A stretch of DNA of 64,000 bases from Massilibacteroides vaginae (GCF_900178525.1 NZ_FXDJ01000009.1:186001-250000); one strand, 5' to 3'. Counted from the stretch's first letter, positions 26,596 to 36,559 are shown. Notes: a model not told the origin generated them from the letters alone. Translations and numbers: made by a program.

Positions 26596-27882
26596 ATGAC
26601 ACAACAGAACAAACAAAACTATTTGCTACCCATAATCATTATGGTGTTCCTGTTTGGTATGATTGCATTCGTTACCAACCTGGCAGCCCCTATGGGGAAG
26701 ATATTAACCACTCAATTCGATGTTTCGCCGGCAATGGGCTTGCTGGGTAACTTGGCGAACTTTATTGCCTACGCCGTTATGGGTATCCCCGGTGGAATCA
26801 TGCTGGAAAGATTAGGCTTTAAGAAAACAGCATTAGTAGCAGTAGCTATTGGTCTTGTTGGTGTTTTTATCCAATATTTATCCGGAGGACAAGGTAGTTT
26901 CGCAATTTACCTGATCGGTGCATTTGTTGCCGGTTTCTCTATGTGTTTGCTTAATATGGTGGTTAACCCGATGTTGAACACACTTGGTGGTGGCGGTAAC
27001 AAGGGTAATCAATTGATCCAGATCGGAGGTTCATTCAACTCTGTATTAGGAACATTAACACCGATGTTGGTGGGTGTATTAGTAGGTGAAATTACAAAAT
27101 CAACAAGTATTGCAGACGTTTACCCTGTACTTTACATCGCGATGGGCGTATTTGCATTCGCGTTTATCGTATTAGCTGTATCCACATTACCGGAACCTCA
27201 TGCTGAAAAAACAAAAGAACCACTTAGCTCATTGATGTTAGGTGCTTTAAAGTTCCGTCACTTCGTACTTGGTGCTTTCGCTATCTTCGTTTATGTAGGT
27301 GTTGAAGTAGGTACTCCGGGTGTACTTGACCTTTGGCTTGTAAAAGAAATCGGTATTGCTCCTACCATCTCAGGTTTCGTTTGCGGAACGTATTGGTTCC
27401 TGATGCTTATCGGACGTTTGGTTGGTGCTTCAATCGCAAGTACCGTATCCAGTAAAACAATGCTTACAATTACCTCTGCAACCGGAGCAGTTCTTGTAGC
27501 GTTAGCCATGTTGCTTCCTGTGAGCACATTAGTAAATGTACCGGTATTACAAACAAATGCTGTTGGTGCTTTAGGATTTGGCTTTGCCGAAGTGCCTATC
27601 AACGCATTGCTTCTTTTACTTGTAGGTTTGTGTACCTCTATTATGTGGGGTGGAATTTTCAACCTGGCAGTAGAAGGCTTAGGAAAATATTTAGCTGCGG
27701 CTTCAGGTATTTTCATGGTGCTTGTTTGCGGTGGTGGTATTCTTCCTTGGATTCAAGGTTTAATCGTTCCAATCGCAGGTTATCAAATTTCTTACATTGT
27801 TATTTTACTCGGTCTTGTATATCTTCTTTACTATGCATTGATCGGTAGTAAGAACGTAAACAAGGATATTCCTGTGGAATAA
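26596..27882 (+). CDS. FucP-family sugar permease (glucose/galactose type)
   Basis: 428 residues with 12 membrane helices. IAFVTNLAAPMGKILTTQFDVSPAMGLLGNLANFIAYAVMGIPGGIMLERLGFKKT fits the L-fucose permease branch of the MFS, proton-coupled importers in the inner membrane. Because it lies between galM and galK the likely substrate is galactose, perhaps glucose as well. A strong hairpin separates it from galK. Confidence 0.88.
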   Translation: MTQQNKQNYLLPIIIMVFLFGMIAFVTNLAAPMGKILTTQFDVSPAMGLLGNLANFIAYAVMGIPGGIMLERLGFKKTALVAVAIGLVGVFIQYLSGGQGSFAIYLIGAFVAGFSMCLLNMVVNPMLNTLGGGGNKGNQLIQIGGSFNSVLGTLTPMLVGVLVGEITKSTSIADVYPVLYIAMGVFAFAFIVLAVSTLPEPHAEKTKEPLSSLMLGALKFRHFVLGAFAIFVYVGVEVGTPGVLDLWLVKEIGIAPTISGFVCGTYWFLMLIGRLVGASIASTVSSKTMLTITSATGAVLVALAMLLPVSTLVNVPVLQTNAVGALGFGFAEVPINALLLLLVGLCTSIMWGGIFNLAVEGLGKYLAAASGIFMVLVCGGGILPWIQGLIVPIAGYQISYIVILLGLVYLLYYALIGSKNVNKDIPVE

Positions 27883-27914
27883 ATTCCGAAAAAAGATTTA
27901 AATATTTTCTGTGT

Positions 27915-27958
27915 GAAGAAATTATCTAATACCTTTAACGGGATTAGATAATTTCTTC
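27915..27958 (+). other. Intercistronic hairpin between permease and galK
   Basis: Perfect 16-base arms (GAAGAAATTATCTAAT and its complement) with a 12-base loop lie 33 bases after the permease stop. No strong T run follows (TCGTTTAT), so it may protect or process the mRNA, or only partly terminate it. Confidence 0.75.
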
Positions 27959-27996
27959 TCGTTTATAACAACATTATACTTTAAAATTTACATATC

Positions 27997-29142
27997 ATGA
28001 TTAACCAGATAAGAGCTAAGTTTAACGAACTTTACAAAACAGAAGGCAGTGTTTATGCTTCGCCGGGTCGTATCAATTTGATTGGTGAGCATACAGATTA
28101 CAACGGAGGCTTTGTATTTCCCGGTGCGATAGACAAAGGAATGATCGCGGAAATCAAACTAAACGGAACAGACAAAATCCGTGCTTTTGCCTTAGATTTA
28201 AATGAATCCGCAGAATTTGGACTTAACGAAGAAGATGCCCCTAAAGCAAGCTGGGCAAGATATATTTTCGGAGTATGCCGGGAAATCATTAAAAGAGGTG
28301 GCAAGATAGAAGGTTTTGACACTGTATTTGCCGGAGATGTTCCTCTGGGCGCCGGTATGTCTTCTTCGGCAGCGTTGGAAAGCACTTATGCATTCGCCTT
28401 GAACGACATGCTGTCTTTAGGTATCGATAAATTCGAACTGGCTAAGATCGGACAATCTACCGAGCACAACTATGTGGGTGTAAAATGTGGAATCATGGAT
28501 CAGTTTGCATCTATTTTCGGTAAAAAAGGAAGTTTAATGTTGTTAGACTGCCGTTCGCTGGAGCATAAATATTATCCGTTCGATCCAAAAGGATATAAAT
28601 TAGTGCTATTGGATTCTGTTGTGAAACACGAGCTGGCTTCTTCCGCTTATAACAAACGCCGTGAATCATGCGAAAATGTAGCTAAGGCTATCCGTGCAAA
28701 TCATCCCGAGGTAGAATTCCTTCGCGACGCTACTTTAGATATGCTGAACGAGGTTAAGAACACGGTAAGTGCTGAAGACTATATGCGTGCGGAATACGTT
28801 ATTGAAGAGGTGCAGCGCGTTATGGATGTTTGTGAAGCGTTGGAAAAAGGCGATTACGAAACGGTAGGAGACAGGATGTATGGCACACATCACGGCATGA
28901 GCAAACTTTATGAAGTAAGCTGTGAAGAACTCGACTTTCTGAATGACATTGCAAAGAAATGTGGGGTAACAGGCTCACGTGTAATGGGTGGAGGTTTTGG
29001 CGGATGCACAATCAACCTCGTAAAGGAAGAAATATATGACGCTTTTATTAAAGAAGCTTTCTCGGCTTATAAGGAAAAATTCGGACACGAACCTAAATTA
29101 TATAATGTAATAATTAGTGACGGAGCCCGAAAACTCCTCTAA
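27997..29142 (+). CDS. galK: Galactokinase
   Basis: 381 residues, GHMP kinase family. The galactokinase signature GRINLIGEHTDYNGGFVFP is at the start (about residues 24-43), the ATP-binding PLGAGMSSSAALE near residue 120, and the third motif GSRVMGGGFGGCTINLV near residue 330. It phosphorylates galactose to galactose-1-phosphate in the cytoplasm. GalT and GalE are not in the cluster. The regulator gene follows after 24 bases. Confidence 0.95.
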   Translation: MINQIRAKFNELYKTEGSVYASPGRINLIGEHTDYNGGFVFPGAIDKGMIAEIKLNGTDKIRAFALDLNESAEFGLNEEDAPKASWARYIFGVCREIIKRGGKIEGFDTVFAGDVPLGAGMSSSAALESTYAFALNDMLSLGIDKFELAKIGQSTEHNYVGVKCGIMDQFASIFGKKGSLMLLDCRSLEHKYYPFDPKGYKLVLLDSVVKHELASSAYNKRRESCENVAKAIRANHPEVEFLRDATLDMLNEVKNTVSAEDYMRAEYVIEEVQRVMDVCEALEKGDYETVGDRMYGTHHGMSKLYEVSCEELDFLNDIAKKCGVTGSRVMGGGFGGCTINLVKEEIYDAFIKEAFSAYKEKFGHEPKLYNVIISDGARKLL

Positions 29143-29166
29143 TATTAATGTAAATAAGAAAAATTT

Positions 29167-29859
29167 ATGTCGCCCGCTTTTTATCAGCAAGAAGTCCAGT
29201 TTTATGTAGCTGTGGACTGTATTATCTTAGGTTTCAACAAGAATGAACTTAATGTATTACTCTACAAAAGAAAATTCGAGCCCCTGAAGGGACAATGGTC
29301 TTTAATGGGGGGCTTTGTAAAGTCCGGAGAAAGCATAAACGAAGCGGCTTCTCGCGTATTAACTGAATGTACCGGTATTGACGATCTGTTCATGGAACAA
29401 GTCGGCGCGTACGGAGAAGTTACCCGTGATTTGGGAGAACGTGTTATTTCAGTTGCTTATTATTCCTTGATCAACATGGATAAATTCAGCAGCGAGGTTT
29501 TAGAAGAATACAATGCGGCATGGGTTAAAATAAGCGATTTGCCGAATCTTATCTTCGACCACGCTAAGATGATTACTGATACGCTCTCCATATTAAAGAG
29601 AAAAGCAGCAACACGACCTGTCGGATTCAATCTTTTGCCTGAAAAATTCACGCTACCTCAATTACAGAGCCTTTATGAAGCCATTTATCAAACGGCCTTA
29701 GACAAGCGCAATTTCAGAAAAAAACTGAATTCGATGGATATTCTTGAGAAACTGGAAGAAAAAGACAAAAAAAGCTCCAAACGCGGTGCGTTTTTTTATA
29801 CGTTCAATAAAGAGAAATACGATAAATTATTAGAAGACGGGTTTTATTTTTCGCTATAA
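29167..29859 (+). CDS. araR: NUDIX-type transcription regulator of arabinose genes (AraR)
   Basis: 230 residues. The N-terminal NUDIX fold has a degenerate box at 49-71. G49, E55, R63 and E67 remain, but the catalytic positions 64 and 68 are V and C, so hydrolysis is not expected. The C-terminal third (LPQLQSLYEAIYQ, then NFRKKLNSMDILEK) is the winged-helix part of NrtR/AraR-like repressors, which sense the sugar through the NUDIX domain. Position before araDAB agrees with the AraR described in Bacteroides thetaiotaomicron. It is separated from araD by a terminator and a new promoter region. Confidence 0.87.
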   Translation: MSPAFYQQEVQFYVAVDCIILGFNKNELNVLLYKRKFEPLKGQWSLMGGFVKSGESINEAASRVLTECTGIDDLFMEQVGAYGEVTRDLGERVISVAYYSLINMDKFSSEVLEEYNAAWVKISDLPNLIFDHAKMITDTLSILKRKAATRPVGFNLLPEKFTLPQLQSLYEAIYQTALDKRNFRKKLNSMDILEKLEEKDKKSSKRGAFFYTFNKEKYDKLLEDGFYFSL

Positions 29860-29910
29860 AACGCCCGTTTACCCACTAATAATAAAGACATTAACTATCA
29901 TATCGACATC

Positions 29911-29941
29911 AAAAGCTATGTTTTATAACATGGCTTTTTTT
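29911..29941 (+). terminator. Terminator after araR
   Basis: An AAAAGCTATG / CATGGCTTTT stem followed by a T run ends the galM-araR transcript before araD. Confidence 0.8.
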
Positions 29942-29943
29942 GT

Positions 29944-29964
29944 ACACCCACTTAAATAAGGTGT
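29944..29964 (+). promoter_or_regulatory. Possible AraR operator upstream of araD
   Basis: Inverted arms ACACC / GGTGT are separated by 11 A+T-rich bases, with CACTTAAATAAGGTG forming an overlapping imperfect palindrome. A weak -7-like TATCTTTT lies near 29993. Being the only clear dyad in the ara promoter gap, it is a candidate site for the adjacent regulator. No binding evidence is available. Confidence 0.4.
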
Positions 29965-30033
29965 TATTTTCACACTCTCTAATTAATCGGATATCTTTTA
30001 CAAAATAAAGAAGCATTCTAAATCACACACACT

Positions 30034-30720
30034 ATGGTTGAAGCGTTGAAAGAAAAAGTATTTAAAGCTAATCTGGATCTGGTAAAACATGGATTAGTTA
30101 TTTTCACATGGGGCAATGTTAGTGCCATTGACCGGGAAAAAGGCCTTGTTGTGATTAAACCGTCCGGCGTTTCATACGAGAATATGAAAGCGGAAGATAT
30201 GGTTGTATTGGATATGGAGGGAAAAATACTTGAAGGTAAATTAAAACCCTCATCAGATACGGCCACTCACCTGGTACTTTATCATGCCTTTCCTGCTATT
30301 GGCGGAATTGTGCACACGCATTCAACTTATGCTACTGCCTGGGCACAGGCAGGCAAAGACATCCCAAGTATAGGCACAACGCATGCAGACTATTTCTACG
30401 AAGCCATACCCTGCACGCGTCAGATGACGAAAGAGGAAGTGGAGGCAGATTACGAGAAGGAAACAGGAAATGTTATTGTAGAACGATTCAAAAACATCAA
30501 TCCTGCATTTGTTCCGGGGGTATTGGTGGAGAACCATGGTCCTTTCTCCTGGGGGAAAGACGCGGATGAAGCTGTTCACAATGCTGTAGTGATGGAACAG
30601 GTAGCAAAAATGGCCTATATCTCTTACACAATCAACCCTTTCCTGACTATGAATAATCATTTAATAGAGAAACACTTTAACCGCAAACATGGCCCGAATG
30701 CTTATTATGGACAGAAATAA
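30034..30720 (+). CDS. araD: L-ribulose-5-phosphate 4-epimerase
   Basis: 228 residues, class II aldolase family. [28 protein letters not shown] at the start supplies the phosphate site; zinc ligands are in [17 protein letters not shown] and [11 protein letters not shown]. It converts L-ribulose-5-phosphate to D-xylulose-5-phosphate, the last step of arabinose catabolism. It is the first gene of the ara operon, with araA 33 bases downstream. Confidence 0.95.
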   Translation: MVEALKEKVFKANLDLVKHGLVIFTWGNVSAIDREKGLVVIKPSGVSYENMKAEDMVVLDMEGKILEGKLKPSSDTATHLVLYHAFPAIGGIVHTHSTYATAWAQAGKDIPSIGTTHADYFYEAIPCTRQMTKEEVEADYEKETGNVIVERFKNINPAFVPGVLVENHGPFSWGKDADEAVHNAVVMEQVAKMAYISYTINPFLTMNNHLIEKHFNRKHGPNAYYGQK

Positions 30721-30753
30721 CAAAACGAATAATAACTTTTAAATCAACACATC

Positions 30754-32262
30754 ATGAATTTTAAAGATCTTGAGGTTTGGTTTGTCACCGGCGCACAGTT
30801 ACTCTATGGAGGAGATGCTGTTGTACAAGTTGATGCTCATTCCAACGAAATTGTAAAGGGATTAAATGAATCCGGTAAACTGCCTGTAAAAGTTGTTTAC
30901 AAAGGAACGGTTAACTCCGCAGCCGAAGTTTCAGACGCTTTTCGCAAGGCCAATAACGCCGAAAACTGTATCGGGGTAATTACCTGGATGCATACGTTCT
31001 CTCCGGCAAAAATGTGGATACATGGACTAAAAGATTACAAGAAGCCTCTTCTTCACCTCCACACCCAATTCAACAAGGAAATTCCATGGGGTGAAATAGA
31101 TATGGATTTCATGAACCTGAACCAAAGTGCGCATGGTGACCGCGAATTCGGACATATAGTAAGTCGTATGCGTAAAAACCGTAAGGTGGTTGTAGGTCAT
31201 TGGAGCGAAGAGAATGTACAAGGTCATATTGCCGTTTGGATGCGCGTAGCAACTGCCTGGGCAGATGCGCAAGACATGCGTATTATTCGCTTCGGTGATA
31301 ATATGAACAACGTAGCCGTTACAGACGGCGACAAGGTGGAAGCCGAACTTCGCTTGGGCTACCATGTGGATTATTTCCCTATCGGAGATCTGGTTGCTTA
31401 TCAAGATAAGGTAACTGAGGCCCAAATCGACGAATTAGTAGCTGTTTACGAAAAAGAATACGTGCTTGCCGACAACTGTAAAAAAGGGGCTAAAGATCAC
31501 AAACAGGTACGTGAAGCAGCCCGGGAAGAATTAGCATTACGCAGTTTTCTGAAAGATAAAAAAGCAAAAGGATTCACCACAAACTTTGACGCGTTACACG
31601 GGTTTGATCAATTGCCCGGACTCGCATCTCAGCGTTTGATGGCGGAAGGCTACGGGTTTGGCGCGGAAGGAGATTGGAAAACAGCAGCTCTTTATCGTAC
31701 ATTCTGGGTAATGAGCCAGGGATTACCGGGTGGTTGCTCATTCCTTGAAGATTATACCTATCATTTCGATGGCGAAAAGAGCGCGATCTTACAATCGCAC
31801 ATGCTTGAAATTTGTCCGTTAATCACAAAAGACAAACCCCGGCTGGAAGTGCATCCGTTAGGAATCGGTGGCAAAGCAGATCCTGCCCGCCTCGTTTTCA
31901 CTGCACACGAAGGCACGGGCGTAGCAGCTACAATCGTTGATATGGGAAACCGTTTCCGCATGATTGTAAATAACGTAGATGTTGTAAAACTACCGGCTCC
32001 AATGCCAAAATTACCGGTAGCAAGTGCATTGTGGATTCCACAACCTAACCTGGAAATCGGAGCAGCCGCATGGATTTTAGCCGGTGGTACGCACCATACC
32101 GCTTTCTCTTTTGATCTGACCAACGAATACCTGGAAGATTACGCGGATATAGCCGGTATCGAGCTGATTACGATCGACAAGAATACAACCATTTCCGAAT
32201 TCAAGAAAGAACTACGGTTTAACGATGTTTATTACATGCTGAATCGTGCTTTGGAGGCTTAA
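30754..32262 (+). CDS. araA: L-arabinose isomerase
   Basis: 502 residues, full length. Family motifs include EVWFVTGAQLLYGGDAVVQVD, CIGVITWMHTFSPAKMWIHGL, HLHTQFNKEIPW and MEICPLI, with metal-binding Glu/His in the later domain (LGIGGKADPARLVF). It converts L-arabinose to L-ribulose in the cytoplasm. The ribulokinase ATG lies 2 bases after its stop codon, so translation is coupled. Confidence 0.96.
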   Translation: MNFKDLEVWFVTGAQLLYGGDAVVQVDAHSNEIVKGLNESGKLPVKVVYKGTVNSAAEVSDAFRKANNAENCIGVITWMHTFSPAKMWIHGLKDYKKPLLHLHTQFNKEIPWGEIDMDFMNLNQSAHGDREFGHIVSRMRKNRKVVVGHWSEENVQGHIAVWMRVATAWADAQDMRIIRFGDNMNNVAVTDGDKVEAELRLGYHVDYFPIGDLVAYQDKVTEAQIDELVAVYEKEYVLADNCKKGAKDHKQVREAAREELALRSFLKDKKAKGFTTNFDALHGFDQLPGLASQRLMAEGYGFGAEGDWKTAALYRTFWVMSQGLPGGCSFLEDYTYHFDGEKSAILQSHMLEICPLITKDKPRLEVHPLGIGGKADPARLVFTAHEGTGVAATIVDMGNRFRMIVNNVDVVKLPAPMPKLPVASALWIPQPNLEIGAAAWILAGGTHHTAFSFDLTNEYLEDYADIAGIELITIDKNTTISEFKKELRFNDVYYMLNRALEA

Positions 32263-32264
32263 TC

Positions 32265-33941
32265 ATGAGTAAAGAAAAATATGTAATTGGATTAGATTAC
32301 GGTTCCGATTCTTGTCGGGCCGTAATTATTAATGCAGCATCGGGAGAGGAAATCGCCTCGGCGGTTAAGTATTATCCTCGTTGGACGGAAGGCAAGTACT
32401 GCGATCCTTCGGAAAACCAATACCGCCAGCACCCGCTGGATTATATCGAAACGATGGAGGGAACAATCAAAGAATCGCTGGCAAAGTCTCCCAACGGTAC
32501 GGCAGAACATGTTGTAGGTATAGCTTTCGATACGACAGGCAGCACGCCTGTTCTTACCGATCAGCAAGGTACTCCCCTCGCCCTTCTTCCTGAATTTTCG
32601 GAAAACCCGAACGCGATGTTTGTATTATGGAAAGACCATACATCTATTGAGGAAGCTGCAAAAATCAATGAACTTGCGAAGAAATCTGCTATTGATTATA
32701 CGGCATACGAAGGAGGTATTTATTCGTCGGAATGGGTATGGGCAAAAATGGCTCATGTGTTAAATGTAGACGAGAGTATTCGTAGCACAGCCTATTCATG
32801 GATTGAACATTGTGATTGGATGCCTGCCCTGATAACGGGAAAGACAAAGCCTGAAGAGGTGTACAGAAGCCGTTGTGCCGCCGGACACAAAGCAATGTGG
32901 AATGATAAATGGGGCGGACTTCCTTCCGAGGAGTTCCTTACATCGATCAGTCCGTTTTTGGCGGGGTTCCGCAGTCATTTATTCAATGACACTTATACAA
33001 GCGATACTTGTGTGGGAATGCTTACAGCAGAATGGGCCGAACGTCTTGGACTAAATACGAATGTAGCGGTAGGAGTCGGCGCCTTTGACTGCCACATGGG
33101 AGCCGTTGGCGCGGAAATTACGCCCTATTCTTTTGTTCGTGTGATCGGAACTTCTACCTGTGACATTATGGTGGTTTCGCACGAAGAACTTGGCGACAAA
33201 CTGATTCCGGGTATCTGTGGTCAGGTAGACGGTTCAGTTATCCCGGGCTTTACCGGTCTCGAAGCCGGACAATCGGGATTCGGTGATATCTATGCCTGGT
33301 TTAAACGTGTATTAACATGGCCTTTAGAAAACATACTAAACCAAAGCAACCTGATTGACGAAGCGACCAGAAAAAAACTAATCAAGGAAACAGCAGACAA
33401 GATCATACCATTTCTTTCAGAAGAAGCCGCCAAAGTACCGGTTAGCGACAGCACGATCTTAGCAACTGATTGGATGAACGGACGACGTACGCCGGATGCT
33501 TCGCAGTTAGTTAAGGGTACAATCACCGGATTAAACCTGGGCAGTACAGCTCCGCTGATCTTTCGCGCTTTAGTAGAAGCAACTGCATTCGGTTCCAAAG
33601 CGATTGTAGATCGTTTTCTTGACAATGGTATCCGCATAGATAACGTAATCGGTATCGGCGGAATCTCATTAAAATCGCCTTTCGTTATGCAAACATTGGC
33701 CGACGTGCTGAATATGCCGATCAAGGTGGCTAAATCCGAACAAGCCTGTGCGTTTGGCGCATCTATGTTTGCCGCCGTAGTAGCCGGCCTCTACGAAAAG
33801 GTAGAAGATGCACAAAAAGCAATGGGGCAAGGATTTGAGAAAGAATACAGGCCTAACAAAGAAAATCATGAAGTTTACGGTGCTCTTTATAAGAAATACA
33901 GTGCACTTGGTAAGTTCACCGAGACGGATTTGTTACTATGA
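32265..33941 (+). CDS. araB: Ribulokinase (FGGY family)
   Basis: 558 residues, sugar kinase fold. Opening YVIGLDYGSDSCRAVII binds phosphate. VVGIAFDTTGSTPVL, GAFDCHMGAVGAEI and the late VIGIGGISLKSPFVMQTLADVLNMPIKV are FGGY motifs. Its place directly after araA makes L-ribulose the natural substrate. The product, L-ribulose-5-phosphate, goes to AraD. A fresh -7 box follows before transketolase, so expression may be split here. Confidence 0.93.
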   Translation: MSKEKYVIGLDYGSDSCRAVIINAASGEEIASAVKYYPRWTEGKYCDPSENQYRQHPLDYIETMEGTIKESLAKSPNGTAEHVVGIAFDTTGSTPVLTDQQGTPLALLPEFSENPNAMFVLWKDHTSIEEAAKINELAKKSAIDYTAYEGGIYSSEWVWAKMAHVLNVDESIRSTAYSWIEHCDWMPALITGKTKPEEVYRSRCAAGHKAMWNDKWGGLPSEEFLTSISPFLAGFRSHLFNDTYTSDTCVGMLTAEWAERLGLNTNVAVGVGAFDCHMGAVGAEITPYSFVRVIGTSTCDIMVVSHEELGDKLIPGICGQVDGSVIPGFTGLEAGQSGFGDIYAWFKRVLTWPLENILNQSNLIDEATRKKLIKETADKIIPFLSEEAAKVPVSDSTILATDWMNGRRTPDASQLVKGTITGLNLGSTAPLIFRALVEATAFGSKAIVDRFLDNGIRIDNVIGIGGISLKSPFVMQTLADVLNMPIKVAKSEQACAFGASMFAAVVAGLYEKVEDAQKAMGQGFEKEYRPNKENHEVYGALYKKYSALGKFTETDLLL

Positions 33942-33967
33942 GACAATGAGTGATTGGAGAGATTCAC

Positions 33968-33975
33968 TATCTTTG
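33968..33975 (+). promoter_or_regulatory. -7 box before transketolase
   Basis: TATCTTTG, a perfect -7 match, lies 26 bases before tkt. An imperfect dyad (AGTGATT ... GATTCACT) overlaps the region upstream. No TTTG at -33 is seen. Confidence 0.5.
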
Positions 33976-34001
33976 CATAAAACTCAAAATAATCCATTAT
34001 T

Positions 34002-36029
34002 ATGAATGATATCAAGACAATGAACATCGCGGCGAATAATATACGTATTCTGGCTGCATCTATGGTAGAAAAAGCAAACTCCGGACATCCGGGAGGTGCA
34101 ATGGGTGGCGCAGATTTTATCAATGTATTGTTCTCCGAGTTCCTCGTATATGATCCTAAAAATCCGAAATGGGCAGGAAGGGATCGTTTCTTTCTTGATC
34201 CCGGACATATGTCTCCGATGCTTTATTCTGTATTAGCACTTACAGGAAAATACACAATGGATGAGTTAGCAGCTTTCCGGCAATGGGGAAGTGTTACTCC
34301 GGGACATCCGGAGGTAGACATCGAACGTGGTGTTGAAAACACTTCCGGACCATTAGGACAAGGGCATACATTTGCCGTTGGTGCTGCCATTGCCGCTAAA
34401 TTCCTGAAAGCGCGTTTGGGCGATCAAATGAATCAAACGATCTACGCATACATTTCAGATGGAGGAATACAAGAGGAAATATCTCAGGGAGCAGGCCGTA
34501 TTGCCGGAACCATGGGATTAGATAACCTGATCATGTTCTATGATTCAAACAACATACAGCTTTCAACTACCGTAGAAGAGGTTACAATTGAAAATGTAGC
34601 CAAGAAATACGAAGCATGGGGCTGGAAGGTTATTTCAATCAACGGAAATGATGTAAACGAAATACGTGCTGCGCTTACAGAAGCTAAAGCAGTTAAAGAC
34701 CAACCTACAATTATTATCGGTACTACGATAATGGGTAAGGGTGCGGTTGATGCTTCTCAGGGCAGCTTTGAAAATAAAGTTTCTACACACGGTCAACCAT
34801 TATCTGCGGCAGGCGCATCTTTCGCGGATACGATTAAAGGCTTAGGAGGAAATGCCGAAAATCCATTCAGCATTTTACCTGAAGTGGCTGCGATTTATGC
34901 AAACCGTGCGAAAGAACTGGAAGCTATCATGGCAGAACGCTACAAATCCGAAGAAGCCTGGGCAAAAGCTAATCCGGAGTTGGCTGCGAAGAAAGCGAAA
35001 TGGTTCTCTAAAGAATCTCCGGCCATTGACTGGTCGGCCATTGAACAGAAACCTGGACAAGCCACTCGTGTTGCTTCCGCTACTGTTCTGGGTGTTTTGG
35101 CCTCTCAGGTTGAGAATATGATCTGTGCTTCTGCCGATTTATCCAACTCGGATAAAACAGACGGCTTCCTGAAGAAAACAAAGGCTTTACGTAAAGGTGA
35201 CTTTAGCGGAGCATTCTTCCAGGCAGGAGTTGCCGAACTTTCTATGGCTTGCATTTGTATCGGTATGTCGTTGCACGGAGGAGTTATTGCTGCATGCGGA
35301 ACATTCTTTGTATTCTCCGACTACATGAAACCGGCAATACGTATGGCAGCTTTGATGGAACAACCTGTAAAGTTTATCTGGACGCACGACGCGTTCCGTG
35401 TAGGTGAAGACGGACCAACGCACGAACCGGTTGAACAAGAAGCTCAGATCCGATTGATGGAGAAATTGAAAAACCATAAAGGGCACAACTCCATGTTAGT
35501 GCTTCGCCCGGCTGATGTAACCGAAACAACGGTTGCCTGGAAGTTGGCAATGGAAAACATTTCTACACCTACCGGATTGATCCTGTCCAGACAAAACATA
35601 GCCGATCTGCCTGCAAAGGGCTGTCGCTATGAAGAGGCTTTACAGGCAGCAAAAGGAGCCTATATTGTAGAAACTGATGCTAACCCCGATGTTGTTATGG
35701 TTGCTTCCGGTTCGGAAGTAGCTACGTTGGTTGAAGGAGCGGCTTTACTTCGTGCAGATGGTGTAAAGGTACGTATCGTATCTGTACCCTCCGAAGGATT
35801 ATTCCGCAGCCAGAGTAAAGAATATCAGGAATCTGTAATACCTTCAGCAAGTAAAGTATTCGGACTTACCGCAGGACTTCCCGTCAATCTCGAAGGTTTG
35901 GTTGGAGCAAATGGTAAAGTCTGGGGCTTGGAGTCTTTCGGATTCTCCGCACCTTACAAAGTGCTTGACGAGAAACTTGGCTTTACAGGTAAGAACGTAT
36001 ATCAACAGGTGAAAGAATTATTAGCATAA
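34002..36029 (+). CDS. tkt: Transketolase
   Basis: 675 residues. Thiamine-diphosphate enzyme signatures are clear: ANSGHPGGAMGGADFINVL, GPLGQGHTFAVGAAIAAKFL, the GDG-like ISDGGIQEE segment and the second-domain EDGPTHEPVEQEAQIRLM. It exchanges two-carbon units between xylulose-5-phosphate, the product of the ara operon, and other pentose phosphates. It lies downstream of araB and upstream of rpiB, so the arabinose product is channelled into the pentose phosphate pathway. Confidence 0.96.
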   Translation: MNDIKTMNIAANNIRILAASMVEKANSGHPGGAMGGADFINVLFSEFLVYDPKNPKWAGRDRFFLDPGHMSPMLYSVLALTGKYTMDELAAFRQWGSVTPGHPEVDIERGVENTSGPLGQGHTFAVGAAIAAKFLKARLGDQMNQTIYAYISDGGIQEEISQGAGRIAGTMGLDNLIMFYDSNNIQLSTTVEEVTIENVAKKYEAWGWKVISINGNDVNEIRAALTEAKAVKDQPTIIIGTTIMGKGAVDASQGSFENKVSTHGQPLSAAGASFADTIKGLGGNAENPFSILPEVAAIYANRAKELEAIMAERYKSEEAWAKANPELAAKKAKWFSKESPAIDWSAIEQKPGQATRVASATVLGVLASQVENMICASADLSNSDKTDGFLKKTKALRKGDFSGAFFQAGVAELSMACICIGMSLHGGVIAACGTFFVFSDYMKPAIRMAALMEQPVKFIWTHDAFRVGEDGPTHEPVEQEAQIRLMEKLKNHKGHNSMLVLRPADVTETTVAWKLAMENISTPTGLILSRQNIADLPAKGCRYEEALQAAKGAYIVETDANPDVVMVASGSEVATLVEGAALLRADGVKVRIVSVPSEGLFRSQSKEYQESVIPSASKVFGLTAGLPVNLEGLVGANGKVWGLESFGFSAPYKVLDEKLGFTGKNVYQQVKELLA

Positions 36030-36037
36030 CATAACCC

Positions 36038-36068
36038 TATGAGGATGTCTGTTTCAGATGTCCTCATA
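36038..36068 (+). other. Intercistronic hairpin between tkt and rpiB
   Basis: A 14-base stem (TATGAGGATGTCTG with its partner, two wobble pairs) with a 3-base loop lies 8 bases after the tkt stop. No T run follows, so it is more likely an mRNA stabiliser or processing site than a terminator. Confidence 0.7.
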
Positions 36069-36087
36069 ACCTCTATACAGATAAAAG

Positions 36088-36519
36088 ATGAAAACTATAG
36101 GATTAAGTAGTGATCATGCCGGCTACGAATTGAAGGAGTTTGTAAAACAAATTCTTGATCAAAAAGGAATACCTTATAAAGATTATGGCGCTCAATCTGC
36201 CGATAGTTCGGACTATCCGGATTTTGCACATCCATTGGCTCTCGCTGTAGAGAATGGGGATGTAGCGGAAGGTATAGCCGTTTGCGGAACAGGTAACGGA
36301 ATTGCCATCACCCTAAACAAGCATGCCGGAATACGCGCAGCGTTAAGCTGGGATGCTGAAATAGCCGCCTTAGCACGGGCGCACAATAACGCGAACATTC
36401 TTGTAATGCCGGGAAGATTTATCAGTAAAGAGGAAGCTACGAAAACTGTCGACGCCTTTTTGAATACTCCATTCGAAGGTGGGCGACATCAACGACGAAT
36501 TGACAAAATACCTATCTAA
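36088..36519 (+). CDS. rpiB: Ribose-5-phosphate isomerase B
   Basis: 143 residues, RpiB/LacAB family. The active-site cysteine is C66 in AVCGTGNGI; SSDHAGYELKEF provides D9 and H10, and H99 lies in ARAHNNANIL. It interconverts ribose- and ribulose-5-phosphate, completing the pentose module with transketolase. The symporter gene begins 40 bases downstream. Confidence 0.95.
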   Translation: MKTIGLSSDHAGYELKEFVKQILDQKGIPYKDYGAQSADSSDYPDFAHPLALAVENGDVAEGIAVCGTGNGIAITLNKHAGIRAALSWDAEIAALARAHNNANILVMPGRFISKEEATKTVDAFLNTPFEGGRHQRRIDKIPI

Positions 36520-36559
36520 ACGTTGCTTTAGAAAGGAAAAAACCATGTAAAACACTATC

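Noticed and set aside
29167-29859. NUDIX hydrolase
   Set aside because: Two catalytic acids of the NUDIX box are replaced (V64, C68), and the C-terminal winged helix and araDAB context fit a regulator.
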